A DNA stretch of 35,103 nucleotides from an uncultured Verrucomicrobiota bacterium (GCA_913030945.1 CAJWEP010000007.1:1-35103), one strand, 5' to 3'; numbered from the stretch's first letter, positions 16,923 through 26,872 are shown. Numbers and translations are program-made. The notes: generated by a model from the letters alone, not told the origin.

Positions 16923-19900
16923 ATGCTGCGTTTTTTTCATTGCCTTGGCCTGCGAGCGTTTTTTTTGACGGCGGCAATTTGCTGCTCGCCACTTGGCCAG
17001 GCGGCTGATCTGGCCAAGGCGTACCGGGCGGAGATCCGGCCGTTGCTTGATGAGTTTTGTTTCGAGTGCCACGCAGACGAGGATGCCGAGGCGGACATCG
17101 ATCTCGATACGTTCCGGTCGGTCGCCGACATCCGGCGCGACATCAAAGTTTGGCTCAAGGTCGATGACGTGCTCTCGAGCCGGCAGATGCCGCCGAAAAA
17201 ATCCGACCAGCCCAGCGATGTCCAGCGTGGAAAGCTGCAGAACTGGGTGCACGGCTTTTTGCTCGAGGAAGCCAAGGCGCGGGCGGGCGACCCTGGGCGG
17301 GTGGCGTTGAGGCGGCTCAACAACGACGAGTACAACTACTCTGTTCGCGACCTCACCGGAGTCACTTCGCTGAATCCAACCCGTGAGTTCCCGGTCGACG
17401 GTGCGGCGGGCGAGGGCTTCACCAACGCCGGCGATGCGCTGGTAATGTCGCCCGCGCTCGTGGGCAAGTTCCTCGACGCCGGCAAGGATGTCGCGCGGCA
17501 CGTCGTGCTGCTGCCGGATGGCATTCGTTTTTCCCGGCACGTCACCGAACGCGATCGTGCTGACCGCTTGATGGACAGAATCCAGAGGTTTTATGCGCGG
17601 TACGTGGATGTTGGCGGAAATGCCGGTGACAACTGGGACGACTCCCCAGAGGCCAAGGCGAACGTGATCAATCGCAACGGCAGCATTCCGCTCGAGCATT
17701 ATTTCACCGCGACACTGGCGGAGCGTGAAGCCTTGGCCAAGGGCTTAAAGTCAATCGCAGTGGTTGCCGAGGAGCGTGGCCTAAACGCGAAATATCTCGG
17801 ACTGTTGTGGGGGATGCTCAATCGAAACAGCGATCCGGTAGGATCCTTTTTGCTTAACAGCATTCGCAAGCAATGGCGGGCAGCCAAAGGGAACGATCCC
17901 AAGGCGATCGTGGAGGAGATTCAGCAGTGGCAACAGGCGTTGTGGCGCTTTGATCCGATAGGCCACATCGGGCGGGCGGGCGGGCCAACGGCGTGGATGA
18001 ACCAGGAAAACATCACTCGCTCCACTGAGAATTTCAGCATGGAACTCAGCCCTCTGGCCGATGGCAGCGACGTGGTGGTGTACCTGGCTGCCAACGACGT
18101 GGGTGATGGAAACGAGAATGATTTTGTACGCTGGCGCAATCCGCATCTGGTGGGTGGTGGCAGGGAGGATCTCTCGCTGCGGGATGTGCCGGGCTTGGCC
18201 AAGCGCCTGGCCAAGCTGCGCCGCGAGACGCTGGATGATACAGTCAAGTTCCTCACCGCCGCTGCGGAGGTCACCAGCGAGGAACCGGACATCGCCGCCT
18301 TGGCCAAACGGCATGAGGTCGATGCCACTGCGCTTGCCGCTTGGCTCGATTATCTGGCGCTAGGATCCGGCGGTCCGGTGAAAGTCGAGCGCTTGTTCAC
18401 CCAAAAACTAACCAAGTCCGGTGGCTATGATTTCGTAAACGGCTGGGGAACCGTCGGCACGCCTTCTGTATCGGCCAACTCGTCTGACACCGAGGTGCGC
18501 ATTCCCGGCATTAGCCGGCCGCATTCGGTTGTAATGCATCCTTCGCCGACGGTATTTGCGGCAGTCGGTTGGCAAAGCCCGATCGATGGCGTTGTCACGG
18601 TTATGGCGCGAATCGGTGACACCCATCCGGAGTGCGGCAACGGTGTCGAATGGTGGGTACAGCATCGCACCAGCGGCAAGGTCGGTAACCTGGGCAGCGG
18701 CGACTTCGATCGAGGAAGCTCCGCAGAAATGCCGCCCAGTAAAGTGGCCGTTCGAAGTGGCGAACTGATATCGATCATCGTCGGGCCGCGCCAGAAGAAT
18801 CACAGCTGTGATCTGACGGAGGTCAACATGGTCATCACCGAGCTCGCCGGCGCCAAGCGCCAGTGGGACATGGTCAGGGAAATTTCTGGGAACATTCTAG
18901 AGAGCAATCCACTTAAGGACACTCACGGGCACGGTGGTATCTGGCATTTCTATCATGGAGAAGTCACTGCGGTGAACAAGCTTTCGGAGAGGGTAATGAC
19001 GGTTCCTGCCGGTTCACTGCTAGCCAGCTGGCAGGCGGCGGCGGATCCCGCCAAGCGGGCCGATTTGGCCGGCCGCATTCGGGCTCTTGCCATCGGCGCC
19101 GAATCGGCTCAGCCAAACTCACCCGACGCTCTTCTGTTTCAACACCTGCAGAAGCTCTCAGTGCCGCGCAGCTACGCCCGTGTGCTAAAGACCGTCGAGC
19201 CCGACGCGCGGTTTGGCAAACATCCCCTTGGCCAGTCGGTGGTCACGGCGGACCTGATCGTGAAGGCGCCCTCGATCGTCGAGCTACGCATTCCGTCGGA
19301 GTTGGCCGAGGGCCGCACACTGGTATTGTCCGGCGAACTCGAACCGGAGCATGGAAAGAAAGGCAGTGTCCAACTCGCGGCCGGCTTGACCAAGCCGGTG
19401 GCGGATGAATTATCCCCGGGACGCTCCATTATCGTTGCGGTTGGCGGTGATTCGGAGAAGCGATTGACTGCCGGATTGGACGATTTTCGGGACCTGTTCC
19501 CTGCTTCGCTTTGCTACCCGCGAATTGTGCCGGTGGATGAGGTGGTGACAATTGCCCTTTATCACCGGGAGGATGAGCCGTTGCAGCGCCTGATGCTCAA
19601 TGAGGCTCGGAAAATCGAACTCGATCGGTTGTGGGACGAGCTGATCTACGTCTCCAAGGAGCCGTTTAAGCTCGTGGTTTCGCATGAGCAGAATGCAGCG
19701 TTTGCCACACAGGATCGGCCGGACATGGTTAAAGCCTTTGCTCCCATGCTTGAGCCGATCCGTAAGCAGGCGGAGGCATTTCGCAAGCGGCTCAAGGAGG
19801 ATGAGCCAAAGCAACTTGACGCCTTGCTGGAGTTTGCCGACCGCGCCTGGCGTCGGACGCTTACCGGTGAGGAGAGAGAGGATCTAAGCCTTTTTTATCG

Positions 19901-21044
19901 CGGCCTTCGTGACGGGGAGATACTGCACGAGAAAGCCATTCAATTGACGATTGCCCGAGTGCTGACATCGCCGGCGTTCCTCTACAGGCGTGAGCAACCT
20001 GCGGAGGGTGCTAAACCGGTCTCGGTGTCGAACAAGGAGCTCGCCATCCGGCTGAGTTACTTCTTCTGGTCGTCCCTGCCCGACGAGGAGTTGCGTCGTG
20101 CAGCGCAGGACGCTGAGCTCGTCAACGAGGAGGTGCTGCTGACGCAGACTCGGCGGATGCTGCGCGATTCGCGCACACGTCGCATGGCCGAGCAGTTCGC
20201 CTGTCAATGGCTGCACATTAGCGGGTTCGATCAAAACGACGACAAGAACGTGAAGCTCTATCCGGAGTTTCCTGAATTGCGCGCTGCCATGTATGAAGAG
20301 TCGGTGCGGTTTTTTGAGGACATGTTCCGCAACAACGGCTCGGTGCTTGACTTTCTGACAGCCGATCATTCATTCCTGAACGAGCGATTGGCCAGTCACT
20401 ACGGCATTGACGGCGTGAGTGGCAACGAGTGGCGGCGGGTCGACGGCGTGCAGGCCAGGGGACGCGGTGGCGTGCTCGGCTTGGCCACGGTGTTGGCAAT
20501 CAACTCCGGCGCGTCGCGCACGAGTCCCATCCTGCGCGGCAACTGGATTTACGAGACGCTGCTTGGCGAGCGTCTGCCAAAGCCCCCGGACAAGGTGCCT
20601 GACCTGCCCGAGATAGTGCCAGAGGGGTTGACGGCGCGGCAGTTGATCGAGAAGCACAGCTCCGAGCCAGGATGTGCCAAGTGCCACAAGCTCATCGATC
20701 CGTACGGCTTTGCGCTGGAGCAGTACGATACCATTGGCAGATTGCGGCCCAAGACGGTCGATACCAAGACCAGACTGGACGACGGCGCGGCCATCGAGGG
20801 CATCAAGGGACTGCGGCAATATCTCGCTGGGGAGCGGCTGGACGATGTGTTGGAGCAGTTTTGTCGCAAACTGCTCGGCTACGCGCTTGGCCGAGAGGTG
20901 GCGCTGTCCGACCTGCTGCTGCTCGAGGAGATGCAACGGCGGCTCAAGGCCAGCGACTACCGGTTCAATGTGGCGGTGGAGGCAATTGTCACCAGCCCGC
21001 AGTTCCGCAATATTCGCGGGCGACAGGCTAAAAATGAGGATTGA
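16923..21044 (+). CDS. Large exported planctomycetal cytochrome protein (DUF1587/DUF1592/DUF1588/DUF1585-type)
   Basis: 1373 aa; signal CCSPLGQAADLAKA; CFECHADEDAEADIDLDTF; RLNNDEYNYSVRDLTGV; RLSYFFWSSLPDEELR; NEWRRVDGVQARGRGGVLGLATVLAINSGASRTSPILRGNWIYETLLGERLPKPPDKVPDLPE; CAKCHKLIDPYGFALEQYD. Confidence 0.92.
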   Translation: MLRFFHCLGLRAFFLTAAICCSPLGQAADLAKAYRAEIRPLLDEFCFECHADEDAEADIDLDTFRSVADIRRDIKVWLKVDDVLSSRQMPPKKSDQPSDVQRGKLQNWVHGFLLEEAKARAGDPGRVALRRLNNDEYNYSVRDLTGVTSLNPTREFPVDGAAGEGFTNAGDALVMSPALVGKFLDAGKDVARHVVLLPDGIRFSRHVTERDRADRLMDRIQRFYARYVDVGGNAGDNWDDSPEAKANVINRNGSIPLEHYFTATLAEREALAKGLKSIAVVAEERGLNAKYLGLLWGMLNRNSDPVGSFLLNSIRKQWRAAKGNDPKAIVEEIQQWQQALWRFDPIGHIGRAGGPTAWMNQENITRSTENFSMELSPLADGSDVVVYLAANDVGDGNENDFVRWRNPHLVGGGREDLSLRDVPGLAKRLAKLRRETLDDTVKFLTAAAEVTSEEPDIAALAKRHEVDATALAAWLDYLALGSGGPVKVERLFTQKLTKSGGYDFVNGWGTVGTPSVSANSSDTEVRIPGISRPHSVVMHPSPTVFAAVGWQSPIDGVVTVMARIGDTHPECGNGVEWWVQHRTSGKVGNLGSGDFDRGSSAEMPPSKVAVRSGELISIIVGPRQKNHSCDLTEVNMVITELAGAKRQWDMVREISGNILESNPLKDTHGHGGIWHFYHGEVTAVNKLSERVMTVPAGSLLASWQAAADPAKRADLAGRIRALAIGAESAQPNSPDALLFQHLQKLSVPRSYARVLKTVEPDARFGKHPLGQSVVTADLIVKAPSIVELRIPSELAEGRTLVLSGELEPEHGKKGSVQLAAGLTKPVADELSPGRSIIVAVGGDSEKRLTAGLDDFRDLFPASLCYPRIVPVDEVVTIALYHREDEPLQRLMLNEARKIELDRLWDELIYVSKEPFKLVVSHEQNAAFATQDRPDMVKAFAPMLEPIRKQAEAFRKRLKEDEPKQLDALLEFADRAWRRTLTGEEREDLSLFYRGLRDGEILHEKAIQLTIARVLTSPAFLYRREQPAEGAKPVSVSNKELAIRLSYFFWSSLPDEELRRAAQDAELVNEEVLLTQTRRMLRDSRTRRMAEQFACQWLHISGFDQNDDKNVKLYPEFPELRAAMYEESVRFFEDMFRNNGSVLDFLTADHSFLNERLASHYGIDGVSGNEWRRVDGVQARGRGGVLGLATVLAINSGASRTSPILRGNWIYETLLGERLPKPPDKVPDLPEIVPEGLTARQLIEKHSSEPGCAKCHKLIDPYGFALEQYDTIGRLRPKTVDTKTRLDDGAAIEGIKGLRQYLAGERLDDVLEQFCRKLLGYALGREVALSDLLLLEEMQRRLKASDYRFNVAVEAIVTSPQFRNIRGRQAKNED
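18193..18216. repeat. Tandem 12-bp palindrome unit (LAKRLAK) inside the DUF1592 gene
   Basis: GCTTGGCCAAGCGCCTGGCCAAGC: cores at 18195 (TTGGCCAA) and 18207 (CTGGCCAA), 12 bp apart. Confidence 0.9.
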
Positions 21045-21066
21045 TTGCTGTGCAGACCATTATACC

Positions 21067-22401
21067 ATGAACCGAAGGGCTGAACTCGATATGAACAGGA
21101 TGCATTACCAACTTTCCCGGCGCACGATGCTCCGTGGCTTGGGCGCGTCGATGGCGTTGCCGTGGATGGAGTCGTTACGGGTGTGGGGTGACACCCATCT
21201 CGATGCGAAGAAGGCCAGTGAGGCACCAACGCGCATGGCGATCCTGTTCTCCGGTTGCGGTTATCACCGGCACGAATGGTGGGCCAAGGGAGAGAGCAAG
21301 GAGATGGAGTTGGGCAAGGTGCTCGCGCCGCTGATTGATTATCGCGAGAAGATGGTGTTCATCCGTGGCCTCTACAACGCTGAGGCACTCAAAGGCAACA
21401 TCCATAGTTCGCAGACCGGCAACCTGCTCTCCGGGGCGCCGTTGGCCTCGGGCGGGAGGATCAAATCCGGCACCAGCGTGGACCAGTTGGTGGCACAGCG
21501 CATCGGACACCGGACCAAGCTGCCGAGCCTGGTGCTGGGCTGTGAGAAATCCAGCCCCGGTGTGCACAAGGATTACTCGCTGCTTTACAGTTCGCATATT
21601 TCGTGGAGCAGTCCGACTACACCCACCCCGCTGGAGGTTTATCCTGCGTTGGCGTTTGATCAGCTCTTCAAGAACAAGGCGCAGGCTGGCGACCAAAGCG
21701 TGCTCGATGCCTTGCTGTCGGACGCGAAAGATTTGCGACGCAACATCAGCCGCCTGGACCAGCAAAAGCTCGACGAATATTTGAACTCCGTCCGCGAAGT
21801 GGAGAAGCGCATCGAAAGCGCCGGCAAACGCGGTGAGATTCAGGGTTGGCGACCAACCCTTAGGAAACCCGACATGCCGCGCCCCAAGGACGGCTACCCG
21901 CAGGATATCGTCGAGCACATGCGACTGATGAGTGACATCCTCGTGCTGGCGTTCCAAACTGACACCACCCGCATCTGCACCCTGAAGCTGAACAACGACC
22001 ACGGCACACTGCGTTTCCCGCACCTTGGCGTCGATTACATGATCCACCATCTGCTCTCGCACAGCGACACGGACGACTGGCTAAAGGTGAATCAGTTCTT
22101 CGTTGAACAGATGGCCTACATCGCACGTAGGCTCGATGGAATTCAGGAGGGTGAACGCACCGCGCTCGACAACACGATGTTGATGCTTTGTTCCAGTATG
22201 CTGACAGGCGCTCACGATGCCACGCAACTGCCGGTGGTCCTGCTTGGCGGGGGTGGCGGACGCATCAAGGGTAGCCAAAATCTCAACTATCTTGGAAAGT
22301 CAGATCGCCAGATGTGCCGCCTGTTCCTGAGCATGATGGACAAAATGGAGGTTCCCCTGGACACCTTCGGTGATGCCACCCAGCCCCTGGACGAGGTGTA
22401 A
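21067..22401 (+). CDS. Exported DUF1552 protein (Tat-like signal)
   Basis: Begins MNRRAELDMNRMHYQLSRRTMLRGLGASMALPWMESL; ILFSGCGYHRHEWW...SGAPL...SVDQLVAQRIG...SLVLG is typical of DUF1552. The 5' extension to 20674 overlaps the DUF1592 gene out of frame and is spurious. Confidence 0.9.
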   Translation: MNRRAELDMNRMHYQLSRRTMLRGLGASMALPWMESLRVWGDTHLDAKKASEAPTRMAILFSGCGYHRHEWWAKGESKEMELGKVLAPLIDYREKMVFIRGLYNAEALKGNIHSSQTGNLLSGAPLASGGRIKSGTSVDQLVAQRIGHRTKLPSLVLGCEKSSPGVHKDYSLLYSSHISWSSPTTPTPLEVYPALAFDQLFKNKAQAGDQSVLDALLSDAKDLRRNISRLDQQKLDEYLNSVREVEKRIESAGKRGEIQGWRPTLRKPDMPRPKDGYPQDIVEHMRLMSDILVLAFQTDTTRICTLKLNNDHGTLRFPHLGVDYMIHHLLSHSDTDDWLKVNQFFVEQMAYIARRLDGIQEGERTALDNTMLMLCSSMLTGAHDATQLPVVLLGGGGGRIKGSQNLNYLGKSDRQMCRLFLSMMDKMEVPLDTFGDATQPLDEV

Positions 22402-22435
22402 AGCTTGGCCAAGTTGACACGGCGCTTGGCCAAGC
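22402..22435. repeat. Paired palindromes with 21-bp centre spacing
   Basis: AGCTTGGCCAAG TTGACACGGC GCTTGGCCAAGC: cores at 22405-22412 and 22426-22433 in the gap after the DUF1552 stop. Confidence 0.95.
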
Positions 22436-22444
22436 ATAGCATTC

Positions 22445-23122
22445 ATGCGACTGATGAAGATGCGACTAATATTGTTCGTTGCCATTCTGGCAGCCGGCTT
22501 GGCCAAGCTGCAGGCGGGGCCGCTTGAGGCCGATGTCCACCTGACCTTCCCGCTGACGAAGCAGAAGTTGCTTGGCATCTATGTGGACGCCCGGCTGTAT
22601 GAGTATGATCCGTGGCTCGCCGATGCGCCGGCGACGCTGGTGGACCAGGTGGAGTTCAAAGGCCTTGATCTTAGCACCAAGGCGCACTCGCTGCTCGACC
22701 TTCATTTCTCGGCCAGGCGCAAAACGCGGATGAACTACTATGTGTCGATTCGCGCTTATGCCGAAAAGGGCGGCACGCAGTATTATTTTATCGATGGTTT
22801 CCAGAAAATCTTCGAGGGCGTGGACGAGGATGAACTGGACATCGAGTTGGCCACGCGCTTGGCTAAAGAGAATCCAACCGATGATCCAGTGATTGTTGGG
22901 GAGGGTGGCGGCAGCGGGGAAGCTACAGGCAAACTCATCGGCATTCATCGTGCGGTGGAAATCGAGTGGGAGGGCACGGATGGGGAAGAGTTTCTGCTGC
23001 AAAGATCGTCCGACCTCGAAAGCTGGGAGACCATCGAGACGTTGATCGGTGCTGGAGAAAACGAGTCCACCTTCCTTCGGGTCGAGGGCCGTGTGCAGTA
23101 TTGGCGGCTCCACCGTGAGTAG
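22445..23122 (+). CDS. Exported hypothetical protein
   Basis: Signal peptide MRLMKMRLILFVAILAAGLAKLQAG. C-terminal WEGTDGEEFLLQRSSDLESWETIE..G resembles PVC 'fibronectin-like/PEP-CTERM-adjacent' tails, but the family is not assigned. Confidence 0.65.
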   Translation: MRLMKMRLILFVAILAAGLAKLQAGPLEADVHLTFPLTKQKLLGIYVDARLYEYDPWLADAPATLVDQVEFKGLDLSTKAHSLLDLHFSARRKTRMNYYVSIRAYAEKGGTQYYFIDGFQKIFEGVDEDELDIELATRLAKENPTDDPVIVGEGGGSGEATGKLIGIHRAVEIEWEGTDGEEFLLQRSSDLESWETIETLIGAGENESTFLRVEGRVQYWRLHRE

Positions 23123-23207
23123 CCCCGATCCGGCTTTACACAGCCAACCGGTAAAGCCACACTCCCCGGTCAGGCTGCCGGTTGCAGCCGTTTCCCTTTT
23201 TACCATT

Positions 23208-24740
23208 ATGAGCATCCGAGTTCTTTTTTCCGTGGCGCTTGGCTTGGCGGCGCTTGGCCAGGCGGCCGCTGACGACAAGCTGGCCATCGAGCGCGTGCCC
23301 GGTGCCAAGCCACGCAACGTTGTTTTCATCCTGACCGATGATCATCGCTACGACGCGATGGGCTTCATGGGGCATCCGTTCTTGAAGACGCCGCACCTCG
23401 ACTCGATGGCCCGAAACGGTGTGCACCTGAAGAATGCGTTTGTCACTACGTCGCTCTGTTCGCCAAGTCGGGCGTCGATCCTGACCGGTCTGTACACGCA
23501 CAAGCACCGGGTGATCGACAACCAGCGGCTTGTGCCGGAGGGGACGGTGTTCTTTCCACAACATCTGCAGAAAGCCGGCTACGAGACGGCGTACATCGGC
23601 AAGTGGCACATGGGCGGCAGCACCGACCAGCCCAGGCCGGGATTCGACCATTGGGTGAGCTTTCGCGGGCAGGGCACATATCTGCCGTCGCGCAACGGCC
23701 TCAACGTCAATGGCAAAAAAGTGCCGCAAAAGGGATATCTCACCGATGAGTTGACTGACTACGCGGTGGACTGGCTGCGCAGCCGCAAGCGGGACAAGCC
23801 GTTTTTCCTGTACCTCTCGCACAAGGCGGTGCACGCGCAGTTCACGCCGGCCGAGCGACATCGTGGCGCGTATGCCAACGCGAAAGTCACGTCGCCCAGG
23901 TCGCAGTCGAACACGCCCGCAAACTACGACGGCAAGCCGCGCTGGCTGAAGGACCAGCGCAACAGTTGGCACGGGGTTGATTTCGCGTATCACAGCGGCA
24001 TCGACGTCGAGAAATTTTACAAGGATTACTGCGAGGCGTTTCTCGCGGTGGACGATAGCATCGGCCGGGTACTCAAGACGCTCAAGGAGGTGGGTGTGCA
24101 CGACGACACGCTGGTGATTTACATGGGCGACAACGGCTTTATGTTCGGCGAGCACGGCTTGATCGACAAGCGGGTTGCCTACGAGACCTCCATCCGCGTG
24201 CCGATGGTGATGCAGTGCCCGGCACTGTTCGAGGGCGGGCAAGTCGTCGAGCAGGTCGTCGCCAACATCGACATCGCCCCGACCGTGTTTGAGGCCGCCG
24301 GCATCAAGAAACCCGACTACATGGACGGCCAAAGCTTCATTCCGCTTGGTCAAGGGAAGGGCATTCCGTGGCGCGATTATTTTCTCTATGTATATTACTG
24401 GGAGAAAAACTACCCGCAATCGCCCACGGTGTTCGCGTTGCGCGGTGACCGCTACAAGTACATCACTTACTATGGCCTATGGGACACCGACGAATTGTAT
24501 GACATCCGCAACGACCCTGGTGAAACCCAAAACCTCATCGCCGACGCCAAGCTCAAGCCGGTCGTCCGCGAGATGGAAGACAAGTTGTACGGTATGCTCG
24601 CCGAGAGCGGCGGGATGTTCATCCCGCTCAACCAGCCGAGGGGCGGCTCACAAAACAAGCGCCTCAAGTCGCGCTCCAAGCCGGGCGCCTTCCCAAGCCA
24701 TCTCGTGGTGGACGAACCGATCAACCGCCGCGCACGTTAA
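23208..24740 (+). CDS. Exported sulfatase (arylsulfatase-like)
   Basis: Signal ALGLAALGQAAADD; FILTDDHRYDAMG; sulfatase maturation motif CSPSRASILTGLYTHKH; YIGKWHMGG; GDNGFMFGEHGLIDKR. Confidence 0.95.
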   Translation: MSIRVLFSVALGLAALGQAAADDKLAIERVPGAKPRNVVFILTDDHRYDAMGFMGHPFLKTPHLDSMARNGVHLKNAFVTTSLCSPSRASILTGLYTHKHRVIDNQRLVPEGTVFFPQHLQKAGYETAYIGKWHMGGSTDQPRPGFDHWVSFRGQGTYLPSRNGLNVNGKKVPQKGYLTDELTDYAVDWLRSRKRDKPFFLYLSHKAVHAQFTPAERHRGAYANAKVTSPRSQSNTPANYDGKPRWLKDQRNSWHGVDFAYHSGIDVEKFYKDYCEAFLAVDDSIGRVLKTLKEVGVHDDTLVIYMGDNGFMFGEHGLIDKRVAYETSIRVPMVMQCPALFEGGQVVEQVVANIDIAPTVFEAAGIKKPDYMDGQSFIPLGQGKGIPWRDYFLYVYYWEKNYPQSPTVFALRGDRYKYITYYGLWDTDELYDIRNDPGETQNLIADAKLKPVVREMEDKLYGMLAESGGMFIPLNQPRGGSQNKRLKSRSKPGAFPSHLVVDEPINRRAR

Positions 24741-24743
24741 GCT

Positions 24744-25676
24744 ATGCCTCGAAAACTCAGTTCCATCGCTCCCGACTGGTGGGATTACACCACGCTTGAG
24801 GACAACCTCATCCGCGACGCAGCGGCGCTCACGCCAGTCGACCTCCTGCAATTGTCGCGCCCCGGTTTCCGCGTCGAGATGTACGACACGCTAGAAGATT
24901 TCTACTTGGCCGAGGCGCTCGAGTACATCCATGCTTGGAGGCAAGCCACCGCCGACAACCCGGTCGGAGTCTGCGGCCCGATCGGCCCGACCGAGCAACT
25001 GCCACTCGTCGCCCGCTTGGTCAACGAGCTTGGCCAAGCGCTGAAGCACGCACATTTCTGGGGCATGGACGAATGGATCGGCGACGATGGCCGCGAAGTG
25101 CCAACCGACCACCCGCTATCATTCGAGCGCGCCGACCGAGAACTGTGCTTTGAGCGTATCGCGTCCGATTTGGTGATGCCGGAGGAAAACCTGCACTTCC
25201 CCACTGCCGATACCGGGGCGTTCCGCGCAACTTGGGACGGAGTGCGCTGCGCCGTGATGCAGGGCGGCCAGGGCGACATCAAGCACTGGGCTTTTAACGA
25301 TCCGCTGCGCCGTGAGGGCGCTCACTCCGACGTACCTCCGACGCCGGAGGAATACCGCAAGCTTGCCACGCGCGTTGTCGAGTTGCACCCGATCACGCTG
25401 GCGCAAAACGCCCGCACCTCCGGCGGCGGCAACATTACCATGGTGCCACCGCAAGCGGTCACCGTTGGCCCGGTGGAAACGTGGCAGGCAGAGAAGGTCA
25501 GTATCTGGCACGCCGGCACGCATGATAATCCGTTTGGGCAGCGGCTCACCGCGCTGATGATTTCCAAGGGCATCGCCGACTCCGCAGTGCCGATGTCGCT
25601 GCTCGCCGACCACCCGAACGTCCAGTTCAACTACTACCGGGGCGGCCTCGGCACCTGCGACGTCGAGATGCACTAA
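24744..25676 (+). CDS. Glucosamine-6-phosphate isomerase/deaminase-like protein (NagB fold, divergent)
   Basis: [42 protein letters not shown]...; KHWAFNDP in place of DGHIAFNEP; starts 4 nt after the sulfatase stop codon. Confidence 0.75.
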   Translation: MPRKLSSIAPDWWDYTTLEDNLIRDAAALTPVDLLQLSRPGFRVEMYDTLEDFYLAEALEYIHAWRQATADNPVGVCGPIGPTEQLPLVARLVNELGQALKHAHFWGMDEWIGDDGREVPTDHPLSFERADRELCFERIASDLVMPEENLHFPTADTGAFRATWDGVRCAVMQGGQGDIKHWAFNDPLRREGAHSDVPPTPEEYRKLATRVVELHPITLAQNARTSGGGNITMVPPQAVTVGPVETWQAEKVSIWHAGTHDNPFGQRLTALMISKGIADSAVPMSLLADHPNVQFNYYRGGLGTCDVEMH

Positions 25677-25704
25677 AGCGCCTCCTGGCCAAGCGGCTTG
25701 GTTG

Positions 25705-26826
25705 TTACCCCAGACATTGGCCAAGGGCGTCGAGGAAGCGTTCGACGTTGGCTGTGGTGGCGTTGTGGCCCATGAGGCCGACGCGCCAGATTTTGCCCTT
25801 CATCGGGCCAAGGCCGGGGCCGACCTCGATGCCGAAGTCGCTGAGCAGGCGACCTCGAACGCCTGCTTCGTGCGCTCCATCCGGTACGCCGATGGCGTTA
25901 AGTTGCCAAAGCTGATGCCCCTCCTGTGACGTGATCGAAAGGCCCAGCTTGGCCAAGCCGGCCTTTAGCGACTCGTGTGCCTGACGATGCCGGTTCCAGC
26001 GTGTCTCGAGCCCTTCCTCCAGGACCAGGCGCAACGCCTCGTGCAGCGCGTAGTTCATCGAGATCGGAGCAGTGTGATGGTACACGCGCTCCGAGCCCCA
26101 GTAGCTAGCCAGGAAATTCACGTCGAGATACCAGCTCTGCACCTTGGTTTTGCGGTTGGTGAGGACGTTCATCGCGCGGGGGCTGAACGAAACCGGTGCC
26201 AGACCCGGAGGGCAGCTCAGGCATTTCTGTGAACCACTGTAAACGGCATCGACCTGCCAGTCATCGATGGCCACCGGGCAGCCACCGAGTGATGTCACGG
26301 TATCAAGCACGAACAGCGCACCGGCGTCATGAGCCAGGCGCGATATTTCCTCGACCGGTGTAAGGGAGCCGGTGGAAGTCTCGGCATGAACAATTGCCAC
26401 AAGCTTGGGTTTACAACCCTCGAGTGCGGCGGCGATGGCCGATGGCTCGATGATCGTGCCCCACTCGGCCTCGACCTTGGTGACCGTGGCGCCGCAGCGC
26501 TCGGCGACATCGCACATGCGCGTGCCGAACACGCCGTTGACGCCGATGAGCACCTCGTCGCCCGGCTCGAGTAAATTAACAAAACAGGCCTCCATCCCCG
26601 CGCTGCCAGTGGCACTGACCGGGAACGTCATTTCATTTTCGGTTTGGAAAACGTGTCGCAGCATCGACTTGATCTCCTCCATCATGTCGATGAATGTCGG
26701 ATCAAGGTGGCCTACGAGAGTTTGCTGCATTGCTTGGAGCACGGAGGGGGCGGCGTTGCTGGGGCCGGGTCCGAGCAGCAGTCGATCAGGAGGTGAGTAG
26801 GCGGCGGGAATGCTGGAGTTGCTCAT
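25705..26826 (-). CDS. Alanine-glyoxylate / serine-pyruvate-type class V aminotransferase
   Basis: [73 protein letters not shown]. Confidence 0.95.
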   Translation of the reverse strand: MSNSSIPAAYSPPDRLLLGPGPSNAAPSVLQAMQQTLVGHLDPTFIDMMEEIKSMLRHVFQTENEMTFPVSATGSAGMEACFVNLLEPGDEVLIGVNGVFGTRMCDVAERCGATVTKVEAEWGTIIEPSAIAAALEGCKPKLVAIVHAETSTGSLTPVEEISRLAHDAGALFVLDTVTSLGGCPVAIDDWQVDAVYSGSQKCLSCPPGLAPVSFSPRAMNVLTNRKTKVQSWYLDVNFLASYWGSERVYHHTAPISMNYALHEALRLVLEEGLETRWNRHRQAHESLKAGLAKLGLSITSQEGHQLWQLNAIGVPDGAHEAGVRGRLLSDFGIEVGPGLGPMKGKIWRVGLMGHNATTANVERFLDALGQCLG

Positions 26827-26872
26827 CGTTGGACAGGCAATCTAGCGGCCGAAGGATGGGTTCGTCTAGGCC

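Noticed and set aside
20674-21066. 5' extension of the DUF1552 ORF into the DUF1592 gene
   Set aside because: Out-of-frame overlap with conserved DUF1585-like sequence; the Tat-like start at 21067 is more credible.
22445-22468. Repeated ATGCGACT at the start of the exported hypothetical gene (three in-frame ATGs)
   Set aside because: Short duplication, probably only start-codon ambiguity; no further structure seen.
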